This document shows positions 17,947 through 26,417 of a stretch of 64,000 nt of DNA, in pieces. The notes beneath the pieces were generated by a model that made no database searches, was not told where the DNA came from, and worked only from the letters and a program-made list of their open reading frames with translations. Each line of letters opens with the position of its first letter. Positions within the stretch are counted from its first letter, which is position 1. The stretch comes from Sporanaerobium hydrogeniformans (GTDB lineage: Bacteria > Bacillota > Clostridia > Lachnospirales > Cellulosilyticaceae): NCBI RefSeq assembly GCF_002735925.1, contig NZ_PEDL01000005.1:62001-126000 (forward strand), written 5' to 3'. The position numbers were made by a program, and so were the translations under genes.

Positions 17947-18438
17947 TTGGAAGCATTTTATTTTAAAAAGTATCCCGAAGATAGCTATGACTTAGAAGGC
18001 CTACTTTGTCTTGCAGAAAATGAGGAAGCACCCCTTGTATTTATGCTAAAAGATGAGGATGAATTAAATTATATTCGGAACCGTTATACCATCTTAAATT
18101 ATGAAAGAGGATGGCAACATACCTTAAAGTGGATTAAGCAGTATTTAGAGCAAGACGAAATGCAGAGTCTATTTATAGGTTTTGCTGCTCTTTATCAAGG
18201 GAAAATTTTGTTTTTAGGTGGAGAATCAGTTAGAGCTTCGGAATGTATGGAGGCTGATATGGAGTTGACAGAAAATCAAGTTTATGGCGTTTGTGTGTCC
18301 TTAAGAAAAGGAGAATATGTATTTGAGGAAGTTCTCTATTATGATGGGCAAGAAAAAGAGCAATCTGTTGCTTTTCCTTTACAAGAAACAGGTGAATTAG
18401 GTAATCGTTTAAGTACTTTTATTGATCAATATGAATAA
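17947..18438 (+). CDS. Hypothetical acidic protein downstream of polC
   Basis: A 163-residue protein that I do not recognise. It is acidic (many Glu/Asp), cytosolic by appearance (no signal peptide or membrane segment), and rich in aromatic residues (FYFKKYPEDSYDLEGLL at the start, YVFEEVLYYDG near the end). It starts at a TTG behind AAGGAAAGAAAGAGA, 17 bases after polC, so it is probably cotranscribed. No motif suggests an activity. A weak hairpin with a T-run follows. Confidence 0.7.
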   Translation: MEAFYFKKYPEDSYDLEGLLCLAENEEAPLVFMLKDEDELNYIRNRYTILNYERGWQHTLKWIKQYLEQDEMQSLFIGFAALYQGKILFLGGESVRASECMEADMELTENQVYGVCVSLRKGEYVFEEVLYYDGQEKEQSVAFPLQETGELGNRLSTFIDQYE

Positions 18439-18445
18439 TACTATT

Positions 18446-18485
18446 AAAAATCCCCTATGGCATATTGTAAAAACCATAGATTTTT
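18446..18485 (+). terminator. Probable terminator after the polC operon
   Basis: CTATGG (18455-18460) pairs with CCATAG (18474-18479), with AAAAAT before and ATTTTT after. The stem is short, so strength is uncertain. Confidence 0.5.
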
Positions 18486-18512
18486 AGGATCATAACGGAT
18501 GAATAACACATG

Positions 18513-19751
18513 TTAAAAAAGAGGAATGTACGTAGCAGAACGAATGGAAATAACTTTCTGAGCCTCATCCCAATCAACTTGTAAGTTAAGAGCTTCAGCA
18601 ATAAAACGAATAGGTACCATAGTAGTTCCTTCTAAAATAAAAGGAGCTAGGGTAAGTGTAGTTGGAAAACCATCCACATAAGCCAAAGTGCTATCAAGAG
18701 TAAGTTCTAAGACATGCTCACCTTTTAAGGTGATTTTTTTTGTTTGAGGCTCATAGTAGAGGATAATGTCTAAATGCTCAGGAATGAGATGCAAAGGAAT
18801 GAACGTAGTTCCTTCGCTAATATAAGCAGGGACAGGTGTTGATACAAAATGATCATTAATCCGAAGCGAAACATTTTGAGATAAAAGAGGATGATTTGCG
18901 TAAGTAATAGTAGATGGCATAAGCCAATCTGTATAAAAACCATAAATCCCTTTGGCTTGTTGTTTAACCACTTCGTCAGTTGTATTAACTGTATGGGTAA
19001 AGACTTTTACATTACATTCTTGGGCCATTTTGAGAAGTGCATCATTCACAAGAGAAGAGGGCATGGTAAGAACACGATAGTTATGCTTTAAAAGTGTTGC
19101 TTTTACTTTTTGCGCATCATAGCGATCAGGGGATGTATAAAGCGTATAAATGACATTTTTAAAAGGATATACTTCCTCTAGTGCGGTTGCAGTTGCTTCA
19201 TCATAAACTTGAATAATTAAACGATCAATAATGGTAGAATCAATTTGTTGAGCTGCTTCTAATAAACGACGCATTTGAAGCTTAAAAAGCTCAGGTTCAA
19301 TGGTCTTTGTATCTGTTACTAAATACATATCTGAATGATTTTTTAAAAGGGTAAGTAGGTCAAATACAGATAAAGTTGTATATTTTCCTTGAATTTGTTG
19401 TGCATTATAGCGCTCAAAGCTAGTCGCACCTCCTAAAATTCCTTTGCCTATTGTAAGCCCCCAAAAGGTATTCCAATCATGCAGGAAAACAAGTTGATCA
19501 TCTGTAGATAAAGCCATATCCACCTCAAATACACGAAACCCCTTTTCATAATTTTGCTTAAAGGCTTCAAGGCAGTTGGTATAGTTGATGCCATCAATAC
19601 GTCCCAGTGCGTGGGCGATGACTTGATGCTCATCTTCCCAATAAAAACTTTCCTCTAGTTGGGGAATATAAAAGGTAGAAGCAAAAGAAGAAATTGGAAG
19701 AAGAGTAAAGAGGACAAAGCTTAAGATAAGTAGAGGTTTTGGTAGTTTCAT
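18513..19751 (-). CDS. Exported GDPD-like phosphodiesterase with copper-amine-oxidase-type domain
   Basis: A 412-residue exported protein. A signal peptide (MKLPKPLLILSFVLFTLLP, cut near SSFAS) is followed by a TIM-barrel resembling glycerophosphodiester phosphodiesterase / PI-PLC-like enzymes: VIAHALGRIDGINYTNCLEAF, FEVDMALSTDDQLVFLHDW. The usual HRG is HAL and the usual ENT is TNCLE, so it belongs to a divergent subgroup whose substrate is uncertain. From about residue 295 there is a copper-amine-oxidase N-terminal-type domain (EGTTMVPIRFIAEALNLQVDWD), a common surface module in clostridia that need not bind copper. The ATG at 19751 has AAGGAG at good distance; a TTG two codons upstream is rejected. 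It lies after the mscS-like gene. Confidence 0.8.
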   Translation of the reverse strand: MKLPKPLLILSFVLFTLLPISSFASTFYIPQLEESFYWEDEHQVIAHALGRIDGINYTNCLEAFKQNYEKGFRVFEVDMALSTDDQLVFLHDWNTFWGLTIGKGILGGATSFERYNAQQIQGKYTTLSVFDLLTLLKNHSDMYLVTDTKTIEPELFKLQMRRLLEAAQQIDSTIIDRLIIQVYDEATATALEEVYPFKNVIYTLYTSPDRYDAQKVKATLLKHNYRVLTMPSSLVNDALLKMAQECNVKVFTHTVNTTDEVVKQQAKGIYGFYTDWLMPSTITYANHPLLSQNVSLRINDHFVSTPVPAYISEGTTFIPLHLIPEHLDIILYYEPQTKKITLKGEHVLELTLDSTLAYVDGFPTTLTLAPFILEGTTMVPIRFIAEALNLQVDWDEAQKVISIRSATYIPLF

Positions 19752-19824
19752 TAGCAAAACTCCTTTTTATGTATAGTTTGATTTTTTGTAATCGTTGAAT
19801 ATGTAAAAAGACATACTCTATCAT

Positions 19825-19849
19825 GTCACTCCTAAGAGGAGTGAACATG
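19825..19849 (-). repeat. Hairpin on the MscS-like stop codon
   Basis: CACTCC and GGAGTG form a stem around a 5-base loop, flanked by further pairing CATG/CATG. It covers the stop codon. No T-run follows directly, so partial termination or mRNA protection between the two minus-strand genes is possible. Confidence 0.5.
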
Positions 19850-20947
19850 GAGTGTTTGAGTAGGAAAAGCAATTTGAATGGTTTCTTTTTCACAAATCTC
19901 TAAAATACGTAGGTTAATTGTTTCTTTTATTTTTAAGTAAGAAGCATAATCTGTAGCAAGAGAAAAATACAATACCTGAATGTTAAGCGAGTAGTCACCT
20001 AAGCTTTCAAGACCAACTAAGAAAGATCCCTGCTCAATAGTAGGGTGAGCACTTAAAAGGCAATTGATTTGCTGGATACAGGTATGGATTTTATCAAGAG
20101 GAGTATGGTAGGGTAAGGTAAGGTTAAACTTAACACGACGCTTTTCCATACGGGACCAGTTAATGATATTTTCATTACCTATTTTAGCATTAGGGATAAC
20201 CACTACCCCTTGTGTAAAGGTACGAATGCGTGTACTGCGAAAACTAATGTCTTCAATGATTCCTTCTATGCCAGAAACTTCTACCCAGTCGCCTATTATA
20301 AAGGGTTTGTCCATCATCAAAAGTGCCCCTGATAAAATATTAGAAAGGGCATCTTTAGAAACGAAAGCAAAGGCAACACCACCGAGACCTACTCCTGTAA
20401 TAATGCCCCCTATGTCACCAAAAAGAAGAGAAAGGACGATAGCACCACCTATTAAAAGGGTAAAAAAACGAATTAACTTAGAAGTAAAACGGATAAGAAG
20501 GGTGTTATCAGTAATGCCCAACTTAGCATTAAGATCAGAAAGCACCATTTCATAAACGACTTCAAGATTATAAATTCCCCAAGTGGCTATACTAACAAAG
20601 ACAACGGTATATAAAGTTGTTACACTTTCAAAAGGAATAAAATCTAGAGAAAATACTGCTTCAGAAGACCAAAAGGAATTGCTACTAATCTCTTTATAAC
20701 GTATGAGAGGGGAAATACAAAGGGCACCCCAGATACCTGTAAATAGGAATAAATAATCAAGGGGTTTTTGTAAGGCTTCAGTAAGCTTAGAACCAAGTGC
20801 TAGTTTCTTGATAGAAATTTTAGATAAAAGACCGATAGTAAATTTACGAAGGAGCTTTCTAAAAAGTAAAAAGAAAAGTAGAAAAGCAAAAGCACCTATT
20901 AAACGTATAATAAAGGGATTCCAGTCCAAGTTTTTTAAGTAAATCAT
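19832..20947 (-). CDS. MscS-family mechanosensitive channel
   Basis: A 371-residue small-conductance mechanosensitive channel homologue that should release solutes on osmotic downshock. Hydrophobic segments lie at about residues 11-30, 70-88, 112-135 and 160-185, followed by the pore helix GVGLGGVAFAFVSKDALSNILSG and the beta domain KPFIIGDWVEVSGIEGIIEDI ... TRIRTFTQGVVVIPNAKIGN. The C-terminal alpha/beta cage completes the fold. It is probably cotranscribed with the GDPD-like gene 80 bases downstream on the minus strand. Confidence 0.92.
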   Translation of the reverse strand: MIYLKNLDWNPFIIRLIGAFAFLLFFLLFRKLLRKFTIGLLSKISIKKLALGSKLTEALQKPLDYLFLFTGIWGALCISPLIRYKEISSNSFWSSEAVFSLDFIPFESVTTLYTVVFVSIATWGIYNLEVVYEMVLSDLNAKLGITDNTLLIRFTSKLIRFFTLLIGGAIVLSLLFGDIGGIITGVGLGGVAFAFVSKDALSNILSGALLMMDKPFIIGDWVEVSGIEGIIEDISFRSTRIRTFTQGVVVIPNAKIGNENIINWSRMEKRRVKFNLTLPYHTPLDKIHTCIQQINCLLSAHPTIEQGSFLVGLESLGDYSLNIQVLYFSLATDYASYLKIKETINLRILEICEKETIQIAFPTQTLHVHSS

Positions 20948-21111
20948 AAAATGTATCCTTTCTAAAAGCTATAAATTTCTACAAATCTACCTAGTATTAT
21001 ACAATAGAAAGGCATATAATTAAAGGAATTTATGGTCAAATACCACGAACAATGGTATACTTAAAGACATAAAGAACAAAATAAGAATGTGTACTCGAGG
21101 AATAAAAGCCA

Positions 21112-21402
21112 ATGAAAGTATCAAAAGACCTATGGATTGAAAAGGGTGTGCGTCGTAGTAGCATACGTGCAATAAAACAAAATAAAAAAAGTAGACAAAA
21201 GGTTTATGTATTATGCACCTCTTATCATCAAGATGCCCTTTTTGAGGTAGTGGAAAGTCGATTTATCTCCTCAAGGTATGAACATAGCTCTGTCTTAGCC
21301 ATTACCCTCACTAAGACCAAGGCATTTGAAAGAGTTTATTTGCTTATTAATGCTTTATACAATGAACAAACAACAAGCTATGAGTCTTTACAAGCAGAGT
21401 AA
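21112..21402 (+). CDS. Hypothetical basic 96-residue protein
   Basis: I do not recognise this small protein. The first 30 residues are strongly basic (WIEKGVRRSSIRAIKQNKKSR), followed by a compact alpha/beta-looking part (VYVLCTSYHQDALFEVVESR; AFERVYLLINALYNEQT). No membrane segment is seen. It precedes the DUF2953-gerW pair by 12 bases and is probably in the same operon, so a link to sporulation or the spore is possible but unproven. The ribosome site GAGGAAT is weak and distant; the ATG at 21112 is the most upstream in-frame candidate. Confidence 0.65.
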   Translation: MKVSKDLWIEKGVRRSSIRAIKQNKKSRQKVYVLCTSYHQDALFEVVESRFISSRYEHSSVLAITLTKTKAFERVYLLINALYNEQTTSYESLQAE

Positions 21403-21414
21403 GGGAGGTTAGGT

Positions 21415-22167
21415 ATGGCAATCTTGGGAGTTGTATTAAAAATAATAGCTAGTTTTTTAGTGCTTCTTATGGGATTACTATTAGCAATACTTTTGCTTCT
21501 TTTATTAGGTCCTATTACTTATAAAGGTTATACAGCATATTATGAGTCAGCAGAAGGTGAATGGGAGATTACTCTATTTCATTTATTTCGTGTGAGGTTT
21601 CAAATGCTGGAAGGAAAGGTAAAGGGAGAGGTGAAATTATTAGGAGTAAATGTTCGTGCTTTTTCTCCTGATGAATTAGAGACTCTTACAAAAGACGTAG
21701 AGGCTGATTTAAAAGGAGATATGCTTGTAGTAGAGCCATCTAAGACTAAGACTAAGAAAAAGATTGCAAAAAAAGAAAAGGTTAGTCCTTTTAAGGCAAA
21801 ATGGGGAAGACTAAAGGCTATAACAACAGATCCTGCTTTAAAACCTTTTATAAAACATTCTATAGAGACATTGGGAAAAATAATAAAGGTTTTAAAACCA
21901 AAAGTTTTTCATTTTCACTTATTACTAGGTAAAGAAGATGTAGCCAAGACAGGAGAACTATTAGCTGGACTAACCTTATTATTTCCTTGGTATTATCCTT
22001 ATGGAACCATAGAGGGAAATTTTGAAGCAGCAGGTATAGGGGGAGAGATCTATTTGCAGGGAAGCTTTAGACTTGTCCAGTTTTTTAAAATAGGGCTTTG
22101 GTGGCTACTTCATAAAGACACGAGACAGATGCTAAGTCGAATACTATATAACAGAGAGGAAGAATAG
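21415..22167 (+). CDS. DUF2953 membrane-anchored protein (YtfI-like)
   Basis: A 250-residue protein with one long N-terminal membrane segment (LKIIASFLVLLMGLLLAILLL) and a mostly soluble remainder with a Lys-rich linker at about residues 105-130. This matches DUF2953 proteins (B. subtilis YtfI), which lie next to ytfJ/gerW in spore formers, as here. The function is not known. The ATG at 21415 follows GGGAGGTTAGGT. The next gene starts 2 bases after its stop. Confidence 0.8.
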   Translation: MAILGVVLKIIASFLVLLMGLLLAILLLLLLGPITYKGYTAYYESAEGEWEITLFHLFRVRFQMLEGKVKGEVKLLGVNVRAFSPDELETLTKDVEADLKGDMLVVEPSKTKTKKKIAKKEKVSPFKAKWGRLKAITTDPALKPFIKHSIETLGKIIKVLKPKVFHFHLLLGKEDVAKTGELLAGLTLLFPWYYPYGTIEGNFEAAGIGGEIYLQGSFRLVQFFKIGLWWLLHKDTRQMLSRILYNREEE

Positions 22168-22169
22168 AG

Positions 22170-22655
22170 ATGGAAAACAAGGCAAATCAAAACATGGATG
22201 ATTTAATGGCAAAGTTAGAAAACTTTATTACAACTAAAACAGTAGTAGGTGAGCCCATACACATTGAAGATACGATTCTTGTTCCGTTAGTAGATGTGAG
22301 TTTTGGTGTAGCAGCAGGTTCTACTGCAAGCTCCAAATTTTCAGAACGAAAAAAGGAAACAGAACGTAAAGTAGATGGAGGGACAGATGCAGGGGCTGGT
22401 GGTTTAGGTGCACGTATGACACCAAGTGCTATGTTAGTGATTCAAAATGGTACGACACAGCTTATTTCCATTAAAGGGCAAGATAGTGTAACCAAATTAA
22501 TTGATATGATTCCAGGACTTCTTGCTAAAGTACCTGATTTAGTTACAAAGTTTACGCATGAGGGGGCAACTGCTAAGGAGAAAAAGGCTCCTAAAAATCA
22601 AACAGAAACTGCTGTGGCAGATAAGTATCATACTTTAGATGAAGAGAATGAGTAG
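22170..22655 (+). CDS. gerW: GerW/YtfJ-family sporulation protein
   Basis: A 161-residue member of the GerW (YtfJ) family, which in Bacillus is needed for normal spore germination. Family marks: TTKTVVGEPIHIEDTILVPL, DVSFGVAAGSTASS, a Gly-rich stretch GGTDAGAGGLGARMTPSA (about residues 71-88) and MLVIQNGTTQLISI. The C-terminal 25 residues are a charged tail. The protein is cytosolic by appearance. It is coupled to the DUF2953 gene, and a hairpin terminator follows. Confidence 0.9.
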   Translation: MENKANQNMDDLMAKLENFITTKTVVGEPIHIEDTILVPLVDVSFGVAAGSTASSKFSERKKETERKVDGGTDAGAGGLGARMTPSAMLVIQNGTTQLISIKGQDSVTKLIDMIPGLLAKVPDLVTKFTHEGATAKEKKAPKNQTETAVADKYHTLDEENE

Positions 22656-22661
22656 TGCATC

Positions 22662-22701
22662 ATAAAAGCAGGTAATTGGTTTTTCCAATTACTGCTTTTA
22701 T
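22662..22701 (+). terminator. Terminator after gerW
   Basis: A 17-bp stem with one bulged base (22662-22679 with 22685-22701) has loop TTTTT. The right arm ends CTTTTAT. It ends the DUF2953-gerW operon. Confidence 0.75.
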
Positions 22702-22804
22702 AGTAAGAGGAGGTATGTACTTACTAGCCTTTAGTCACAACAAATGCTAAGATAAAAAAAAGCACTTTATTGAAAGAAGTGAAATAAATAAAGGAGGAGA
22801 AATA

Positions 22805-23749
22805 ATGGGGGAGAAAAAGGGTGATCAAAAGGTAAATATTGGAATCATTGGCGTAGGTGGTGTAGGTGGTTATTTTGGGGGAAAGTTAGCACAGGCCTTT
22901 CAAGGAGACGATAGGTATAACATCTATTTTATTGCAAGAGGTACACATCTAGCTAAAATAAAGGAACAAGGGTTAATTTTAAAAACACATCAGGAAGGTG
23001 AGCTAAGATGTATTCCTACTTTGGCAACTGAAGAGATAAGTCAGTTACCACCTCTAGACATTTGTTTAATATGTGTTAAAAGTTATGATTTGCAGCAAGT
23101 ACTTCTTGCATTAAAACCTAAGCTAAAGGCAACATGTCATATTCTTCCTTTACTAAATGGGGTAGATATTTATGACCGTATTAGAAAGGTAGTTTTTCAA
23201 GGAAACGTATATCCAGCTTGTGTATATGTTGGGACGCATATTTTAGAACCAGGGGTGATAGAACAAACGGGAGGAACTTGTAAAATTATCCTAGGTAAGG
23301 ATCCTCAAAAAGAAGATGAGGCAACCCTATTAAAAGAAGTGTTGAAAAAAGCTAATATTACTTTTGAGTGGACAAAAGAATATTGGGAGGAAATTTGGAG
23401 TAAATATATGTTTATTGCTTCATATGGTTTAATAACAACTATTTATAATAAAACCATTGGAGGGGTATATAAAGACCCTGAATTAAGTGAACAAGTAAAA
23501 TATTTGATGCAGTATATTAAAGAATTAGCATTGTTAGAAGGTATTCATTTGAAAGAAACGAGTATAGAGGAGTCTTATCACAAAGCCAGTACCTTTCCTT
23601 ATGAGACAAAAACATCCTTTCAAAGAGATTATGAGAAAGGAACTGGAAGGGATGAAAGAGAAATATTTGGGGCGACACTTCTTCGACTAGGTAAAAAGCA
23701 TGGATTATCAGTAGTAGGTATAGAAAAAATTTATAATCAATTAGTGTAA
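22805..23749 (+). CDS. panE: 2-dehydropantoate 2-reductase family protein
   Basis: A 314-residue ApbA/PanE-family NADPH-dependent ketopantoate reductase, which makes pantoate for coenzyme A synthesis. The N-terminal Rossmann loop NIGIIGVGGVGGYFGGKLA is at residues 11-29. ICVKSYDL carries the conserved Lys, the hinge LLNGVD is intact, and the C-terminal helical domain contains EIWSKYMFIASYG and SFQRDYEKGTGRDEREIF. Start ATG at 22805 follows AAGGAGGAGAAATA. It is alone between two terminators; no panB/panC is nearby, so a role with another 2-keto acid cannot be excluded. Confidence 0.87.
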   Translation: MGEKKGDQKVNIGIIGVGGVGGYFGGKLAQAFQGDDRYNIYFIARGTHLAKIKEQGLILKTHQEGELRCIPTLATEEISQLPPLDICLICVKSYDLQQVLLALKPKLKATCHILPLLNGVDIYDRIRKVVFQGNVYPACVYVGTHILEPGVIEQTGGTCKIILGKDPQKEDEATLLKEVLKKANITFEWTKEYWEEIWSKYMFIASYGLITTIYNKTIGGVYKDPELSEQVKYLMQYIKELALLEGIHLKETSIEESYHKASTFPYETKTSFQRDYEKGTGRDEREIFGATLLRLGKKHGLSVVGIEKIYNQLV

Positions 23750-23774
23750 GAAAAAATAGAGTGATAAAAAAGAT

Positions 23775-23808
23775 AAAGAGCTACTGGAAACTCCAATAGC
23801 TCTTTTTG
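23775..23808. terminator. Two-way terminator between panE and ychF
   Basis: GAGCTA (23778-23783) pairs with TAGCTC (23797-23802), extended by TGG/CCA after one mismatch and by AAA/TTT outside. The T-run 23803-23807 serves the plus strand, and the A-run near 23766-23771 gives a T-run on the minus strand. Confidence 0.85.
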
Positions 23809-24903
23809 TTAAACATTAAAACGGAAAAGGATAATATCACCGTCTTGTACTACATATTCTTTGCCTTCTAAACGAACAAGTCCTTTTTCTTTTGCAGCTG
23901 TATAAGAACCGCAACTCATTAAATCATCAAAATTAACAATTTCTGCCCGGATAAAACCTCTTTCAAAATCTGAATGAATTTTTCCAGCAGCACCAGGTGC
24001 TTTTGTACCTTTAGTAATGGTCCAAGCACGTACTTCTTGCTCACCAGCTGTTAAGTAACTAATAAGTCCAAGAAGCTTGTAGCTAGCTGAAATAAGTGTA
24101 TCAAAACCTGTGCAACTAAGATCTAAGTCCTGAAGGAAAATGGCACGTTCTTCTTCTGAAAGCTCAGAGAGCTCTTGTTCAATTTGAGCACATACTGTAA
24201 ATGTATCAGATCCCTCTTGGTTAGCAAAATCACGAACAGCTTGAACATAAGCATTTTCTACTTTACCTACAAGATCATCTTCAGAAATATTAGCCGCATA
24301 TAAAACAGGTTTAGCTGTAATGAGGCCTAGAGAGGCAATAAATATATCTTGTTCTTCCTCTTCACCTAGTAATTGACGAGCAGAATGCCCATTTTCTAGA
24401 GTTTTGTAAACCTTTTGAAGAATTTCTAGTTCTTTAGCAAGTGCTTTGTCTGCCTTAGCACCTTTTACTGTTTTAGCAATACGACGTTCAAGAACTTCCA
24501 TATCTGCAAAGATAAGTTCGAGATTAATGGTTTCAATATCTCTTAAAGGATCAACAGTCTTATCTACGTGAACAATGTTTTCATTTTCAAAGCAACGTAC
24601 AACTTGAACGATGGCATCTACTTCACGAATATGTGAGAGGAATTGGTTCCCTAAACCTTCACCTTTGCTGGCTCCTTTAATAAGTCCTGCAATATCCACA
24701 AATTCTACGATAGCAGGTACAACACGTTTAGAGTTATACATTTGACGCAATTTTTCAAGGCGTGGGTCGGGAACAGCTACGACACCTACATTAGGTTCAA
24801 TTGTACAAAAAGGGTAGTTTGCAGATTCGGCACCTGCTTTTGTTAATGCATTAAATAAGGTACTTTTACCTACGTTAGGTAATCCAACGATACCTAATTT
24901 CAT
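23809..24903 (-). CDS. ychF: Redox-regulated ATPase/GTPase YchF
   Basis: A 364-residue Obg-related P-loop protein, YchF, which associates with ribosomes and hydrolyses ATP. Motifs: G1 [14 protein letters not shown] (residues 6-19), [12 protein letters not shown]3 [20 protein letters not shown], a coiled-coil insertion near residues 130-200, and the C-terminal TGS domain ([25 protein letters not shown]). The length is normal. The ATG at 24903 follows AAGGAAGGATG. It is separated from panE by a two-way terminator. Confidence 0.96.
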   Translation of the reverse strand: MKLGIVGLPNVGKSTLFNALTKAGAESANYPFCTIEPNVGVVAVPDPRLEKLRQMYNSKRVVPAIVEFVDIAGLIKGASKGEGLGNQFLSHIREVDAIVQVVRCFENENIVHVDKTVDPLRDIETINLELIFADMEVLERRIAKTVKGAKADKALAKELEILQKVYKTLENGHSARQLLGEEEEQDIFIASLGLITAKPVLYAANISEDDLVGKVENAYVQAVRDFANQEGSDTFTVCAQIEQELSELSEEERAIFLQDLDLSCTGFDTLISASYKLLGLISYLTAGEQEVRAWTITKGTKAPGAAGKIHSDFERGFIRAEIVNFDDLMSCGSYTAAKEKGLVRLEGKEYVVQDGDIILFRFNV

Positions 24904-25097
24904 AATTTTTCATCCTTCCTTAAGTAAAATCTATGAGACAATCCTGTTATTACACTATTAAAAAAACAGCAAGGTAGTAACTCGTCTATTTATAACCCTT
25001 TCTATATTAACGTATAATGACCTAAACTGCAATAAAATGCAGTCTTATTATGTATAAAACATAAGAAGTTTATACGAGCAGAACTTTAGAGCAGGCG

Positions 25098-25126
25098 TTT
25101 ACAGTCTTAGATAAATATTCTATAAT
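25098..25126 (+). promoter_or_regulatory. Promoter of lgt
   Basis: -35 TTTACA (25098-25103), a 17-bp spacer and -10 TATAAT (25121-25126) precede the lgt start by about 25 bases. Confidence 0.7.
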
Positions 25127-25151
25127 GAAAAGATAATAAAGGAGGAATGTT

Positions 25152-26003
25152 ATGCCAAATATTTATTTTCCCTATTTAAATCTTAAATTCTATATTGATC
25201 CTATTGCTTTTGAACTATTTGGTCTACCTGTTTATTGGTATGGCATTATTTTGACATCTGGTATTATCTTAGGGACTTTACTTGCCATGCAAATAGCAAA
25301 AAAAGAAGGACTAAACCCAGATTTAATCATTGATTTTATTCTTTATGATATCATTTTTGCGTTATTAGGTGCGCGTACTTATTATGTATTGTTTAATTGG
25401 GACTATTATAAAGATCATTGGGTGGAGATTTTCAATTTGCGCCAAGGGGGGATTGCCATTTATGGAGCAGTACTTGCTTCGATAGTGGTTGCCATTATAT
25501 TTACTAGGGCTAAGAAAATTAACTTTTTGCAGTTTGCTGATGTAGCTGTTTTTGGTCTAACTTTAGGACAAATTATTGGTCGTTATGGTAACTTTGTTAA
25601 TATGGAAGCTTTTGGTGATTATACCAACAGTAAGTGGGCAATGCGCCTACTTAAAAGTCAAGCAAAACCACCTTTTTCGGAAAATGTTCTTCAAAATATA
25701 CAGTCGGCTTTTGGAGCAGAATATATTCAAGTTCATCCTACTTTCTTTTATGAATCAACATGGAATGTTGTGTTATTAATCCTCCTTTTTGTACTTCGTA
25801 AGCATAAAAAATATCATGGACAACTATTTTTCATGTACCTTATTGGTTATGGGATTGGCCGTTATTGGGTAGAAGGATTACGTACCGACCAATTACTTTT
25901 GCCTATTCTTCATTTTCCCGCGTCACAATTAGTTGCCATTTTATCCATAATAATGGGAATAATTGGAATTATAATGTGTCGAAAGTCCGATAAGACCGCC
26001 TGA
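25152..26003 (+). CDS. lgt: Prolipoprotein diacylglyceryl transferase
   Basis: A 283-residue integral membrane enzyme that moves diacylglyceryl from phosphatidylglycerol to the lipobox Cys of prolipoproteins, the first step of lipoprotein maturation. The family signature GRYGNFVNMEAFGD is at about residues 147-160 and the conserved YWYGI is near residue 29. About seven membrane segments are seen, and the C-terminal GYGIGRYWVEGLRTDQLLL is typical. Start ATG follows AAAGGAGGAATGTT. It is probably monocistronic. Confidence 0.96.
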   Translation: MPNIYFPYLNLKFYIDPIAFELFGLPVYWYGIILTSGIILGTLLAMQIAKKEGLNPDLIIDFILYDIIFALLGARTYYVLFNWDYYKDHWVEIFNLRQGGIAIYGAVLASIVVAIIFTRAKKINFLQFADVAVFGLTLGQIIGRYGNFVNMEAFGDYTNSKWAMRLLKSQAKPPFSENVLQNIQSAFGAEYIQVHPTFFYESTWNVVLLILLFVLRKHKKYHGQLFFMYLIGYGIGRYWVEGLRTDQLLLPILHFPASQLVAILSIIMGIIGIIMCRKSDKTA

Positions 26004-26028
26004 TTAATCCAAAAATTAAGAATAATTG

Positions 26029-26057
26029 TTGATTTTTTCCAAAATAGGTATTATAAT
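26029..26057 (+). promoter_or_regulatory. Promoter of the Spo0E-like gene
   Basis: -35 TTGATT (26029-26034), a 17-bp spacer and -10 TATAAT (26052-26057) lie about 55 bases before the start codon of the small gene. Confidence 0.7.
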
Positions 26058-26110
26058 TTAAACTATAGAGAAAAGATAAATTATTTTTAATTTTTTAAGG
26101 GGGATTTGAT

Positions 26111-26272
26111 ATGGAAAGTATGCGTAAAAGTATATTAGTACTGCAATCTGATTTGAATAGGCAGCTCATAAGTGGAAAACCAGGACTATTTAATAACAAA
26201 GCAGTTTATTCCCTTAGCTTGAAGTTGGACAAGGAGATTGTAAAATACTATAAAAAAGTTATGAATCATTAA
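26111..26272 (+). CDS. Spo0E-like aspartyl-phosphate phosphatase (53 residues)
   Basis: A short gene with a strong ribosome site (AAGGGGGATTTGAT before ATG), its own promoter and a strong terminator. The 53-residue product begins MESMRKSILVLQSDLNRQL and ends SLSLKLDKEIVKYYKKVMNH. The SxxxD motif (S-L-K-L-D) in a second helix followed by I-x-x-Y is the mark of Spo0E family proteins, which dephosphorylate Spo0A~P and hold back sporulation. The first helix also fits. Identification rests on this short motif and the size, so some caution is due. Confidence 0.72.
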   Translation: MESMRKSILVLQSDLNRQLISGKPGLFNNKAVYSLSLKLDKEIVKYYKKVMNH

Positions 26273-26302
26273 GAATAAAGGAATAAAGCCTAATAACAGA
26301 GA

Positions 26303-26335
26303 AGAAGACCAAAGATTCTATTTGGTCTTCTTTTT
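26303..26335 (+). terminator. Terminator after the Spo0E-like gene
   Basis: A perfect 10-bp stem GAAGACCAAA / TTTGGTCTTC (26304-26313 with 26321-26330) is followed by TTTTT. Confidence 0.92.
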
Positions 26336-26382
26336 ATGTCTTTAGTTTTAGAAAATTAATTTCTCTTTATCTTATATTCTAC

Positions 26383-26411
26383 TTGAAATTTTTAGGGAAA
26401 ACGCATAAAAT
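26383..26411 (+). promoter_or_regulatory. Promoter of the division and cell-wall cluster
   Basis: -35 TTGAAA (26383-26388), a 17-bp spacer and -10 TAAAAT (26406-26411) put the transcript start near 26418, at the first MraZ box. Confidence 0.75.
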
Positions 26412-26417
26412 ATAAGA

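Noticed and set aside
20163-20555. Plus-strand 130-codon open frame
   Set aside because: Antisense to the MscS-like gene, whose family motifs are intact; composition rich in Arg, Pro and Ser, as expected of a shadow frame.
21040-21058. Inverted repeat ATACCA ... TGGTAT near a possible TATACT box before 21112
   Set aside because: Arms of only six bases and no convincing -35; too weak to call an operator or promoter.
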